The notes beneath the pieces are model-generated. The model saw only the letters and a list, made by a program, of their open reading frames with translations. It was not told where the DNA came from and made no database searches. Positions 25,002 to 33,582 of a stretch of DNA of 64,000 bases are shown piece after piece (the stretch's first letter is position 1; each line of letters starts with the position of its first letter). Source of the stretch: Arthrobacter sp. Soil762 (GTDB lineage Bacteria > Actinomycetota > Actinomycetes > Actinomycetales > Micrococcaceae); NCBI RefSeq assembly GCF_001428335.1, contig NZ_LMSG01000020.1, forward strand, positions 202,078 through 266,077, in the 5' to 3' direction. A program made the position numbers and the translations under genes.

Positions 25002-26477
25002 ATGTCTACAGAAGTCTCTTCGAACGCCTCCGGGCGGCCCGGGCCGGTTGCGGCGCCGAAGCCCTCCGTGCCGGAGAAGATGTCCCGCGAATCGGTGACC
25101 ATCATCGCCACCTTGCTCGTGGCGACCTTTGTGGTGATCCTGAACGAGACCATCATGAACGTTGCCCTGCAGCGGCTGATGGTTGACCTCGGCGTGGACG
25201 CGCCCACCGTCCAGTGGCTCTCCACCGGCTTTATGCTCACCATGGCCGTGGTCATCCCCACTACCGGGTTCATCCTCCAAAGCCTGTCCACGCGGGCCGT
25301 CTTTATGCTGGCCATGGGACTGTTCGCCGGCGGCACCGCCCTGGCCGCCGTGGCTCCCGGGTTTGAGATCCTGCTCCTGGCCCGCATCGTCCAGGCCGGC
25401 GGCACAGCCATCATGCTTCCGCTGCTGATGACCACCATCCTCACCCTCGTCCCGCTGGCCAAGCGCGGCGCTGTGATGGGCAACGTCAGTATCGCCATCT
25501 CCGTGGCACCGGCCATGGGGCCGACTGTCTCCGGGCTGATCCTGGAGCACTTCACCTGGCGCTTTATGTTCGTCTTTGTCTTGCCGGTCGCCCTGGCCGC
25601 GCTGGCCATCGGCGCCAAGTACCTGACGAACGTGGGCGAAACCGAGAAGACCAAGCTCGACTTCCTCTCCGTACTGCTTACAGTTCCTGCCTTCGGCGGG
25701 CTGGTGTACGGCCTCAGCCAGATCGGCGGCGGCCACGGCGGCCAAAGCGGTCCGAGCACCGTGGCCATTGCCGCGTTGGTGATCGGCGTCGCCAGCCTTG
25801 CGGTCTTTGTGCTCCGCCAGCTCCGGCTGCAGAAGGCCGAAGCCCCGCTGCTGGACCTTCGTGCCTTCAACTTCAGGATGTTCACGGTCTCGGTGCTGCT
25901 GATGGTGGTGGCTATGATGGCGCTCTTCGGCGGCGTGATCCTGCTGCCGCTCTACCTGCAGGAAATCCGTGGCCTGGGTTCGCTGGAGACGGGCCTCGCG
26001 CTGCTTCCCGGTGGCCTGGCGATGGGGCTGCTGGGCCCGTTCATCGGCCGGCTGTTCGACAAAGTGGGGCCGCTGCCGCTCACCGTTACCGGTTCCGTGC
26101 TGATGGTGCTGGCCCTGTGGCAGTTTTCAATGCTCGACGCCGGCACTCCGGTCTGGTGGATCATCGCCCTCCACGTGGGGCTCAGTTTCGGCCTGGCGCT
26201 GCTGTTCACTCCGGCATTTACCACCGGCCTGAACCCGCTGCCGCCGCATCTCTACTCGCACGGCTCGGCGATCATGAGCACCGCCCAGCAGGTAGCCGGT
26301 GCCGCCGGCACTGCGTTGCTGGTGTCCATCTTCGCCGTGGTCTCGACCGCGTCAGGGCTCGTTGCCGGCATGAGCGCCGCGTTCCTGACGGCAACCGTCA
26401 TAGCCCTCGCCGCCGTCGTGCTTTCCGCGATGATGCGCAAAACAGAAGGCGCCGCGCCGGGCCACGGCGCCCACTAG
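25002..26477 (+). CDS. MFS multidrug exporter, DHA2 (EmrB/QacA) family
   Basis: Inner-membrane drug:proton antiporter of 491 residues with about 14 hydrophobic segments. DHA2 signatures: VILNETIMNVALQRLMVDL (motif D1-type), TVQWLSTGFMLTMAVVIPTTG, LARIVQAGGTAIMLPLLMT, and GPTVSGLILEHFTWRFMFV (motif C, G-P-x-x-G-G-like). GGGGGAAC precedes the ATG. The TetR gene 1.3 kb upstream is a candidate regulator. The substrate cannot be inferred. Confidence 0.9.
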   Translation: MSTEVSSNASGRPGPVAAPKPSVPEKMSRESVTIIATLLVATFVVILNETIMNVALQRLMVDLGVDAPTVQWLSTGFMLTMAVVIPTTGFILQSLSTRAVFMLAMGLFAGGTALAAVAPGFEILLLARIVQAGGTAIMLPLLMTTILTLVPLAKRGAVMGNVSIAISVAPAMGPTVSGLILEHFTWRFMFVFVLPVALAALAIGAKYLTNVGETEKTKLDFLSVLLTVPAFGGLVYGLSQIGGGHGGQSGPSTVAIAALVIGVASLAVFVLRQLRLQKAEAPLLDLRAFNFRMFTVSVLLMVVAMMALFGGVILLPLYLQEIRGLGSLETGLALLPGGLAMGLLGPFIGRLFDKVGPLPLTVTGSVLMVLALWQFSMLDAGTPVWWIIALHVGLSFGLALLFTPAFTTGLNPLPPHLYSHGSAIMSTAQQVAGAAGTALLVSIFAVVSTASGLVAGMSAAFLTATVIALAAVVLSAMMRKTEGAAPGHGAH

Positions 26478-26483
26478 CGGACA

Positions 26484-26567
26484 CCTCCAATCCAACGCGG
26501 GGTCACGTTGCGCCCTTCCGGACCGTCGGATGGGGCGATAAATGACCCCGCGTTGCAGTGATGGAGG
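26484..26567. terminator. Inverted repeat between convergent genes, probable bidirectional terminator
   Basis: A perfect 12-bp arm AACGCGGGGTCA (26494-26505) pairs with 26543-26554. CCTCCA and TGGAGG flank it as outer arms. The 37-base loop can fold further around CCGGACCGTCGG. It lies between the exporter and hydrolase stops. The size and form suggest a dispersed palindromic unit rather than a simple terminator. Confidence 0.55.
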
Positions 26568-27398
26568 CTAGCCGGAGAAGAAGTCGCTCAGCTCGGTGAT
26601 GAGCTTGTCCGGGGCGCGGAGGACGCCGTCGTGGCCGGCCCCCTGCAGGATGGTGTAGCTGGAGCCGGTCAGGATGTCGTGGATCTGGCCGCAGGCAACA
26701 CCGAAGTACGCGGGACTCTTCTCGCCCACAATAATCAGCGTTTCCAGGGGCAGTTCCAGGAACGGCTCGGCCGGCATGTCCGCTGCGATGATGGCCTTGA
26801 TTTCCCGGACGCCGGTGCGCATCAGTTCACGCATCTGCTTGCCCACGTGGGTGCCGGCGGTGAGCTTGTTGGCGATGGTGAGCATGGACAGCGGCATCCG
26901 TGAGAAGGCGCCGGCCTCCAAGCCCTTGGCGAGCACAGCCAGGGCGCGGTCGTCGTCCCCGGCAGCCGTGGCGCGTTCGTATTCAGTGGTCCAGTCGGCC
27001 TTCACGCTGTGGTTCACGGACACAGCGGGGTCATACACGGCCAGCCGCTCCACCGGAAGGGTCCGGGCCGCGTGCAGGGCCACCGCGCCGCCGAAGCTGT
27101 GGCCAAAGACGTCCGTGCTGGACGTGTGTTTCATAACGGCGGCCAGGTCCCGGATGTCCGCGTCCAGCGTGTAATCCTCGGCCTGCGGCGAGGACGAACC
27201 GCGGCCGCGGCGGTTGAACGTGTGCACGGGGCGGCCCAACGCGGCGCTGAGTTTCTGGGCGAACTTTGTGTAGTCGGCCGCGGTCACCATGGAGGCCGGG
27301 ACCACAACCACGCCGGAACCGGCGGACGCCAGTTCAGCACCCGTGGAGAAGAGCTCCAGCGTGCCGCCGTCGGGGGTCTTGATGTTCTCGCTCGTCAT
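26568..27398 (-). CDS. Alpha/beta hydrolase (paralogue 1 of 3)
   Basis: Protein of 276 residues with the alpha/beta-hydrolase fold. The nucleophile elbow is GHSFGG (about residue 98), with FNRRGRGSS before it and a C-terminal histidine in GAGHDGVLRAP. A short N-terminal strand KTPDGGTLELFSTG is shared with the two genes that follow. The substrate is unknown. The three paralogues are in tandem on the minus strand; this is the most downstream in transcription, 34 bases after the second. Confidence 0.88.
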   Translation of the reverse strand: MTSENIKTPDGGTLELFSTGAELASAGSGVVVVPASMVTAADYTKFAQKLSAALGRPVHTFNRRGRGSSSPQAEDYTLDADIRDLAAVMKHTSSTDVFGHSFGGAVALHAARTLPVERLAVYDPAVSVNHSVKADWTTEYERATAAGDDDRALAVLAKGLEAGAFSRMPLSMLTIANKLTAGTHVGKQMRELMRTGVREIKAIIAADMPAEPFLELPLETLIIVGEKSPAYFGVACGQIHDILTGSSYTILQGAGHDGVLRAPDKLITELSDFFSG

Positions 27399-27432
27399 GA
27401 TCCGAGCCTAGCCGAGCAACCTGCGGAAAGCC

Positions 27433-28296
27433 TTAGCCCTTGAAGTATTCGGCGATGTCCGTGACAAGTTCCTTTACTGCGGCCGGAATGGAGCCGTGGA
27501 AGCCCTTGGGTGAGAGCTCGAACGTGCTCCCCGGGACAGCCGCATGAAGGCGCTGGGCCGTGACCTTGTAGTAGCTCGGGCTCTTGCCGCCCACCATAAA
27601 ATGCGTGTTGGCGGGCAGGACCGCGAAGTTCCTGACGTGCTCGGCTTCGTCGTACGCGGCCCGCAGTTCACCTACGCCGGTGGGCATCAGTTCCTTGAAC
27701 ATCCTGTTCACTTTGGTGCGCGACACCACAGCCATCAGCCCTGCAAGCACCGGCTCGGGGACCTTTGAGAGCGCAGTACCCGGCTGCATGCCCTTTTTCA
27801 TTCGGGCCATGGCATGCCCCACTTGGCCCGCGTTCACCGCTTCTTCGAAATCGTCCAGCCACGACATGTCGATGCTGCCGTCGATGTTGACCGCCGCGTC
27901 GTAGACCGCCAGTTTGTCCGGTTCGTAGGACGTGCCCGCGAACTCCTGGACGGCGTTCAGCGCCACGGACCCGCCCAGGCTATGGCCCAGGATGTTGCGG
28001 GCGCCTGTGGCATCCATGACCGTGCGGACATCGGCGATTTCCGTGGCCATAGAGTAGTTGGCAGGCTGCTCGGTGGAGTTGCCCCTGCCGCGCCGGTCAT
28101 AGACATCAACTGCCCAGCCGTCGCCCAGCCCGTCGGCCAATGCCATCGAGAACGGCCGGTAGATCAGTGCGGTAAGGAAGGCCCCGCCGATGACCACAAC
28201 CCGGCGCTCTCCCGGCGCATCTTCGGTTCCGTAGCTGTACAAAGCCAGCCTGCCGCCGTCGTGCGTGGGGACTTCCTGTTCTTTCACGCTCCCCAT
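27433..28296 (-). CDS. Alpha/beta hydrolase (paralogue 2 of 3)
   Basis: Protein of 287 residues with the same architecture as its neighbours: an N-terminal EVPTHDGGRLALYSYG strand, DVYDRRGRGNS, nucleophile elbow GHSLGG, and a histidine in GFHGSIPAAV near the C-terminus. The frame is open from an ATG at 28320, but the ATG at 28296 aligns better with the paralogues and has GGGAG about 10 bases upstream. Esterase-like activity is inferred from fold only. Confidence 0.85.
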   Translation of the reverse strand: MGSVKEQEVPTHDGGRLALYSYGTEDAPGERRVVVIGGAFLTALIYRPFSMALADGLGDGWAVDVYDRRGRGNSTEQPANYSMATEIADVRTVMDATGARNILGHSLGGSVALNAVQEFAGTSYEPDKLAVYDAAVNIDGSIDMSWLDDFEEAVNAGQVGHAMARMKKGMQPGTALSKVPEPVLAGLMAVVSRTKVNRMFKELMPTGVGELRAAYDEAEHVRNFAVLPANTHFMVGGKSPSYYKVTAQRLHAAVPGSTFELSPKGFHGSIPAAVKELVTDIAEYFKG

Positions 28297-28326
28297 CCTA
28301 GGCGCGCTCCCTTCAGGCATAGCGCC

Positions 28327-29211
28327 CTACCGGCGCCTCCCCAGCCTCCGGGCCTGGCCGTCGGTGCCGTTGATAAACCGGGCAATTCGCACGGCCAGCC
28401 CCTTGCCGGGACGGATGGGTCCCTCGTGCAGCTGGCCGGGGACCACCTGGAAGTTGATGGATGGCACGGCGGCCGCCAGTTGGCGGCCCGTCTCGGCAAA
28501 GTAGGCCGGACTCCAGCCTCCGCTGAGCATCAGGACGGGGGTGGTGAGGGCGGTGAAATTCTCCAGTTCGGCGTCGGCGTCCAGTACGGCCCGCATTTCG
28601 GTGACGGCCGTGGGCAGCAGCTGGCGCATCTCCGCGCCCAGGTTGGTCCTGGCGGAGAGAATGCTCAGCATCCGCAGCGCGCCGAGCGGGAGGTAGGACA
28701 GCGGACCGGCCGTGGCCAGGCCCTGGACCAGGTGTGCCCAGGCGCGGTTAAGCTGCCCCGCGGTGACGGCGTCCTCAAGCTCCGGCCGCCAGCGGTGGCC
28801 CAGGTTTCCGGACAGCGACACCGCGGCGTCATAGGTCACCAGCCGGCCCACGGGCAGGGTCAGGGCCGCCTGCAGCGCCACGAAACCGCCGTAACTGTGG
28901 GCCACCAGGTCGGTGGAGCCGGTCTCGCGCATGACCGCCGCAAGGTCGCTGACCTCCGTCTGCACCGAATAGTTTGCCGGCTGCGGGGCCGACCCCGCCC
29001 TGCCGCGGCGGTTGTAGCAGTGCACCGGCCGGCCCAGCAGGACGCTGAGCTTCCGGGCAAAAGGCCGGTAGAGGGCGTCGGTGACCAAAGTGCCGTGGAT
29101 GAGTACGACGCCGGGAGGTCCCGCCGTCGTCGGGTCCAGTCCCGCGGGGGTGGGGAACGAGTGCACGTCGAGGCGCCCGCCGTCCTCCGCTTCAACTTTC
29201 CACGTCTCCAC
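28327..29211 (-). CDS. Alpha/beta hydrolase (paralogue 3 of 3)
   Basis: Protein of 294 residues, first in the tandem of three. EAEDGGRLDVHSFP opens the domain, CYNRRGRAGS follows, and the elbow is AHSYGG instead of GHSxGG, so the first glycine is replaced. The C-terminal catalytic histidine is likely in VVPGQLHEGPIRPG. It is divergent from lysS with a 67-base gap. Function unknown. Confidence 0.85.
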   Translation of the reverse strand: METWKVEAEDGGRLDVHSFPTPAGLDPTTAGPPGVVLIHGTLVTDALYRPFARKLSVLLGRPVHCYNRRGRAGSAPQPANYSVQTEVSDLAAVMRETGSTDLVAHSYGGFVALQAALTLPVGRLVTYDAAVSLSGNLGHRWRPELEDAVTAGQLNRAWAHLVQGLATAGPLSYLPLGALRMLSILSARTNLGAEMRQLLPTAVTEMRAVLDADAELENFTALTTPVLMLSGGWSPAYFAETGRQLAAAVPSINFQVVPGQLHEGPIRPGKGLAVRIARFINGTDGQARRLGRRR

Positions 29212-29264
29212 AGCCCGAGTCTATGCCTGGGCGTCCGCCGGGAGCCGGTGACGCGAACTCCCGG

Positions 29265-29279
29265 TAAACTTAGGGATTG
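29265..29279 (+). promoter_or_regulatory. Possible leaderless promoter of lysS
   Basis: A TAAACT hexamer at 29265-29270 ends 8 bases before the GTG start of lysS, so transcription could begin at or next to the start codon. No usable ribosome binding site is seen. No good -35 element was found. Confidence 0.4.
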
Positions 29280-30811
29280 TGACTTCCCAAAACACCCCCA
29301 CCCCAAAAAATGCCCCAGAGCCGCTCGACGCCAGCGAGCAGATGCGCATCCGCATGGACAAGCGCGCGAAGCTGATCGAGCGCGGCACCGAGGCGTATCC
29401 GGTGGGTGTGGACCGCACGCATTCCCTCACGGAGATCCGCGAAAAGTACGCGCACCTTGAGGCTGACGACACCACCGGCGATATTGTGGGCGTCACCGGC
29501 CGGGTGGTTTTTGTGCGCAACACCGGCAAGCTCTGCTTCGCCACGCTGCAGGAAGGCGGCGTTGACGGCAAGGGCACCCGGCTCCAGGCGATGCTCAGCC
29601 TTGCCAACGTGGGCGAGGAAGCGCTCGCGGACTGGAAGGCGCTGGCCGACCTCGGCGACCACGTGTTCATCAAGGGCGAAGTGATTTCCTCCCGCCGCGG
29701 CGAGCTGTCCGTGATGGCCGAGTCCTGGTCCATGGCCTCCAAAGCACTGCGCCCGTTGCCGGTGCTGCACGCGGAACTGAATGAGGAAACCCGCGTCCGC
29801 CAGCGTTACGTGGACCTCATGGTGCGCGACGAAGCCCGGGAAATGGTCTACACCCGCGCCGCGATCACCCGTTCCATCCGCGAGAGCCTGCACCGCCACA
29901 GCTACGTCGAGGTGGAAACTCCCATCCTGCAGCTGGTCCACGGCGGTGCCCTGGCCCGCCCGTTCGAGACGCACATGAACGCGTTCGACCAGAAGATGAC
30001 CCTTCGTATTGCCACCGAGCTTTACCTCAAGCGCGCCGTGGTGGGCGGGATCGATCGCGTCTACGACATGGGCCGCGTCTTCCGCAACGAAGGCGTGGAC
30101 TCCACCCACAGCCCCGAATTCACTACCCTTGAGTGCTACGAAGCCTGGGCTGACCAGTTCGTCATGGCCGAGCGCATCAAGGAGATCATCCTGGACGCCG
30201 CTGACGCCGTGGGTGTGGGCCGCACCCTCCAGACCGATGCCGGGGAGATCAACCTCGACGGCGACTGGGCCTGGGTTTCGGTTTACCCCGGACTGTCCGA
30301 CGCCGTTGGCCAGGAAGTCACGCCCGACACCTCGCTTGAGGTGCTGCGCGAAATCGCGGCAAAGCACGAGGTCAAGGTGGACCCGAAGTGGGACGCCGAG
30401 AAACTGGCCGTGGAACTGTTCGGTGAAATTGTGGAGCCTACGCTCCTGAACCCCACGTTTGTGTATGACTACCCGCCGTCTGCCCAGCCGCTGGCCCGCC
30501 CGCACCGGAATGACGGCCGGCTGATCGAGGCCTGGGACCTCATCATCGGGGGCATGGAACGTGGCACGGCCTTCTCCGAGCTGATCGACCCCGTCATCCA
30601 GCGCGAGCGGCTGACCGAACAGTCGCGGCACGCTGCCGCGGGCGATGTTGAGGCCATGCAGCTGGACGAGGACTTCCTGCGGGCGCTCGAATACGGCGCA
30701 CCGCCCATGGGCGGCATCGGCTTGGGAATTGACCGGCTGGTGATGTTATTCACCGGCGCCGGCATCCGCGAAACCATCCTTTTCCCGCTTCTGAAGCCTG
30801 AAGGCCACTGA
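29279..30811 (+). CDS. lysS: LysS, class II lysyl-tRNA synthetase
   Basis: Charges tRNA-Lys in the cytosol. The 510-residue protein has an N-terminal OB-fold anticodon domain (VTGRVVFVRNTGKLCFATL) and a class II core. Motif 2 is MGRVFRNEGVDSTHSPEFTT and motif 3 is GGIGLGIDRLVMLF. ELYLKRAVVGG and the C-terminal PPMGG stretch are also typical. The start is GTG at 29279. After it comes a small membrane protein gene and lsr2, an order common in Micrococcaceae. It marks the return from the accessory block to conserved gene order. Confidence 0.97.
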   Translation: MTSQNTPTPKNAPEPLDASEQMRIRMDKRAKLIERGTEAYPVGVDRTHSLTEIREKYAHLEADDTTGDIVGVTGRVVFVRNTGKLCFATLQEGGVDGKGTRLQAMLSLANVGEEALADWKALADLGDHVFIKGEVISSRRGELSVMAESWSMASKALRPLPVLHAELNEETRVRQRYVDLMVRDEAREMVYTRAAITRSIRESLHRHSYVEVETPILQLVHGGALARPFETHMNAFDQKMTLRIATELYLKRAVVGGIDRVYDMGRVFRNEGVDSTHSPEFTTLECYEAWADQFVMAERIKEIILDAADAVGVGRTLQTDAGEINLDGDWAWVSVYPGLSDAVGQEVTPDTSLEVLREIAAKHEVKVDPKWDAEKLAVELFGEIVEPTLLNPTFVYDYPPSAQPLARPHRNDGRLIEAWDLIIGGMERGTAFSELIDPVIQRERLTEQSRHAAAGDVEAMQLDEDFLRALEYGAPPMGGIGLGIDRLVMLFTGAGIRETILFPLLKPEGH

Positions 30812-30813
30812 CC

Positions 30814-30993
30814 ATGGAATATGTAGCCGTACTCCTGCCGTCTTTGGTGGTTGGCCTGCTTTTCTGGTTCGCCATGAAATCCATCTTCAATGCCGATAAG
30901 TCGGAGCGTAAGGCCGAAGCGCGGGCACAAGCCGAGGCGGAATCGCGCTCCGAGGCGCCATTGAACGAACAGAACCCGGAAACCGATAAATAA
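30814..30993 (+). CDS. Small single-span membrane protein
   Basis: A 59-residue protein starting 2 bases after the lysS stop: one transmembrane segment (about residues 4-21, VAVLLPSLVVGLLFWFAM) followed by a charged, alanine- and glutamate-rich tail ending EQNPETDK. Tight spacing to lysS suggests co-transcription. No catalytic motif is present and the function is unknown. Confidence 0.75.
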   Translation: MEYVAVLLPSLVVGLLFWFAMKSIFNADKSERKAEARAQAEAESRSEAPLNEQNPETDK

Positions 30994-31014
30994 ATCGAAA
31001 GAACTTTCTGCGGG

Positions 31015-31038
31015 GTTCCTGTGGATATCCACAGGAAC
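31015..31038. promoter_or_regulatory. Perfect 24-bp palindrome upstream of lsr2
   Basis: GTTCCTGTGGAT is followed directly by its exact complement, with no loop. It lies 11 bases before the -35 element of lsr2. The centre contains overlapping ATATCCACA on both strands, one base away from a DnaA box (TTATCCACA). It could be an operator or a DnaA-type site. Confidence 0.6.
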
Positions 31039-31049
31039 GATTCGACGCT

Positions 31050-31079
31050 TTGACGCGTTGCCATAAAGAGGTTCATACT
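31050..31079 (+). promoter_or_regulatory. Promoter of lsr2
   Basis: TTGACG (31050-31055), an 18-base spacer and CATACT (31074-31079) form a plausible housekeeping promoter. The leader is about 55 bases and carries AAAAGGAAG before the lsr2 start. Confidence 0.6.
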
Positions 31080-31138
31080 TTTAACAGGAACATCCTCATT
31101 TTCTGACAACCGAACCTTTCCAAAAGGAAGAATATTTA

Positions 31139-31468
31139 ATGGCACAGAAAGTAAACATCATCCTCGTCGATGATCTGGATGGGGGATCTGCGGACGAGAA
31201 CGTCCGTTTTGGCCTCGATGGGGTCAGCTACGAAATCGACCTGTCCTCGGCCAATGCGGCCGAGCTCCGTTCTGCCTTGGGGCGCTTTGTTGCCGCCGGA
31301 CGCAAGACGTCGGCCGGCAGGGCGACCCGGACCAAAGCGGTTGCGGGAGCCCGCACCAACGACTCCGCGCAGATCCGCCAATGGGCACGGGATAACGGAT
31401 ACACAGTTAACAGCCGCGGCCGAATTCAGGCTGAAATCCAGGAGGCCTACCAAAAGGCAAACTCCTGA
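31139..31468 (+). CDS. lsr2: Lsr2 nucleoid-associated protein
   Basis: DNA-bridging protein of 109 residues that silences AT-rich, often foreign DNA in actinobacteria. The N-terminal dimerisation domain opens AQKVNIILVDDLDGGSADE and has TVRFGLDG-type strands. The C-terminal DNA-binding domain contains IRQWARDNGYTVNSRGRI, where RGR is the AT-hook-like motif that enters the minor groove. A good promoter, a palindrome upstream and a terminator downstream make this a separate transcription unit. Its own lower-GC leader could allow autoregulation. Confidence 0.96.
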   Translation: MAQKVNIILVDDLDGGSADENVRFGLDGVSYEIDLSSANAAELRSALGRFVAAGRKTSAGRATRTKAVAGARTNDSAQIRQWARDNGYTVNSRGRIQAEIQEAYQKANS

Positions 31469-31495
31469 CCTGCGCCTCTCTGACGGCGTATTAGG

Positions 31496-31531
31496 CCCTG
31501 TCTTCACCTTCGGGTGGGGGCAGGGTTTTTT
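31496..31531 (+). terminator. Rho-independent terminator after lsr2
   Basis: CCCTG and CAGGG arms with an inner CTTCACC/GGTGGGG stem and a TTCG loop, followed by six T residues. Confidence 0.9.
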
Positions 31532-31724
31532 GATGCCAATTTTGAATGCGCAAGACGGACTTGGGTATGCGCAAAATCCTTGCTGACTAACGGCCTCCGG
31601 GCGTACCGTTGGGCTAATCGTCGCGCAATTTCCTTGGGATGAGCCGGCGATTCGGTTTGAGCCTTCGGTCTGGGACGCCCGCTCGAATTCGTCCACTTGA
31701 ATCTTTGCGTGGCGGGAGCCTGGA

Positions 31725-33563
31725 ATGTCTGGAATTAGCGGGTCTCTGCGATTTACGGCAGTCCTGGCGGCGCTCCTATTGTTATTCGCGGTACCGCTCA
31801 GCGCTCCGGCCTACGCGGAGCCTAATACCGTGGAAGTCAGCGCCTTGCTGGACTCAACGGAATTGTTGCAGGCCATCAACGGCGGCGACGAGCCGGACGA
31901 CGTCGTCACTTACGACGTGTTTGCCGCCGATGGCGACGGCCTCGCAACGGTTGCTTCAGCGCCTTCCAGCAACGCCTTTGTTCCGGTGTCCCTTCACTCT
32001 TGCCGATGGTAACTACAAAATCAGGGCTACCGCCGCCGGGTACCTGGAAGCTGGTACACCTCATCATCGGGCCGCTACTCAGATTCCTTCCGGGAATTGC
32101 TCGGCTATCAGGAGTGGAAGACCTTCGAGACGGCAGACGCGATTGTGGTGGACTCCGTAACCGGCACGTCCAGCTGGACTTCCGCAGGCTGGACGGTGCT
32201 GCACCCCTCGGAGTCATCGATCTCCGGTGGAGTGGGCAACGACGTTTCGGTTCAGCAAGGATCCTTATTGGCGGACGTGGCGGTGGAACTCTACGACGCG
32301 GCAGCGCCGGATCCGGGGGCCGGGAGGGTCGCTTTCACCGAGACCGACGGCAACGGTTACTACACGTTCCAGGACGTCGCCCCCGGGGTCTACAAGGTGC
32401 GCTTCAAGGCCGGAAACGTTGAACGTTGGTGGCCCGAAACCCCTAACCGTGCCGAGGCGGAACCCATCACTCTTGATGGCGCCAACCACTTCAACCTTGC
32501 CTACGCGTTCTTCCTCGACACTCCTGCGGCTGTGGGTTCGTTGCACGTCCTGACCCTCGCTGGTGAACCTGCCGTTGGCGCCATTCTGACAGCGTCGACC
32601 GACTACGTTGAGGTTGGTTGGGGTCTTGAGGGTTGCCTGCACCGGTACAGCTGGTTTGTTGGCAACGAAGCGGTGCCCGGCGCCTTCGGCCCCACGTTTG
32701 TGGTGCCCCTCGCCGCCGGAGGGAAGTCCGTGACCGCGCGCCTGGACATCGCCGGCGTCGGCTGCCCCTACAAGGCAGTGGAGAGCAACGCCGTGGGGCC
32801 GGTGGATCCGAGCCTCACCATCACGGGGCCGAACGTAGTTGTGGCGCCCGTGGACAACGACGGAAGGACCGATGTCAGCTTGACGTTCGAAAACGTGACG
32901 ACAGCGGGCAGCACCACAGTCGCCAGGCTTGAGTCGGATGACGTGCTTCTCGATGGCGGGTTCTCCTCGCTGACGCAACCTCCGCTGTACTACGACATCG
33001 AAACCACCGCCGGTTTTGATCCGGAAGTAGGAGTGGAAGTCTGCATCAACTTCGACTTTTCGGCCATGATGCCAGGGGAAGCGGTGGGCCAGCATCTGTA
33101 CCACTACGTGGACGGCGCCTGGGTGGACATCAGCGGGCCGCCAACCGGCATCCCCGGCAAAGTGTGCGGCGTGACGGCTTCCTTCTCGCCCTTTGCCGTC
33201 GGCCAGCCAGGGTGGCGGTTCAGCGGTTTCCTGCAGCCTGTGGATAACGGCGGCACCCTGAACGCCATGAAGGCCGGCGCTGCCGTGCCCATCAAGTTCG
33301 GGGTCGGCGGGAACCGGGGGCTGGATATCCTGGCGGCGGGAGCGCCGTCGTCGTCCGCTATTGCCTGCCCGGGCGGCACCGCCCTGGACGACATTGAGCA
33401 GACTCTCGCCGCGGGAAGCAGTTCGCTGAGCTACGCGGCCGCCGCCGATACCTACACCTACGTGTGGAAAACCCAGAAAGCCTGGGCAGGGACGTGCCGG
33501 CAATTCACGCTGGCACTGAACGACGGGACAACACACACGGCACTGTTCGACTTCCGGAAGTAG
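31725..33563 (+). pseudogene. Secreted PxKF-domain surface protein gene with two compensating frameshifts
   Basis: Starts with a signal peptide (AVLAALLLLFAVPLSAPAYA, cleaved about residue 31). It has carboxypeptidase-regulatory-like beta domains (TLADGNYKIRATAAGYLEA; GNGYYTFQDVAPGVYKVRF) and ends in a PxKF domain (FLQPVDNGGTLNAMKAGAAV, PIKFGVGG, then KTQKAWAGTCRQF). The middle part from about 31995 to 32052 is in a different frame: one extra base near 31991-31997 and one missing base near 32050-32053. In the original frame a TAA ends translation at 32012. Correcting both gives about 612 residues. A shorter product could start in the frame at 32097. Function is probably extracellular and unknown. 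Confidence 0.75.
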
Positions 33564-33582
33564 AGTCCCCCGATAGTAGGAC

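Noticed and set aside
27814..29460. 548-codon plus-strand open frame across the hydrolases
   Set aside because: Antisense shadow of three clear alpha/beta-hydrolase genes; its translation is low-complexity and matches no family.
29270..30631. 453-codon minus-strand frame opposite lysS
   Set aside because: Antisense shadow of lysS.
32265..33536. 423-codon minus-strand frame opposite the PxKF gene
   Set aside because: Antisense shadow; histidine- and arginine-rich without family features.
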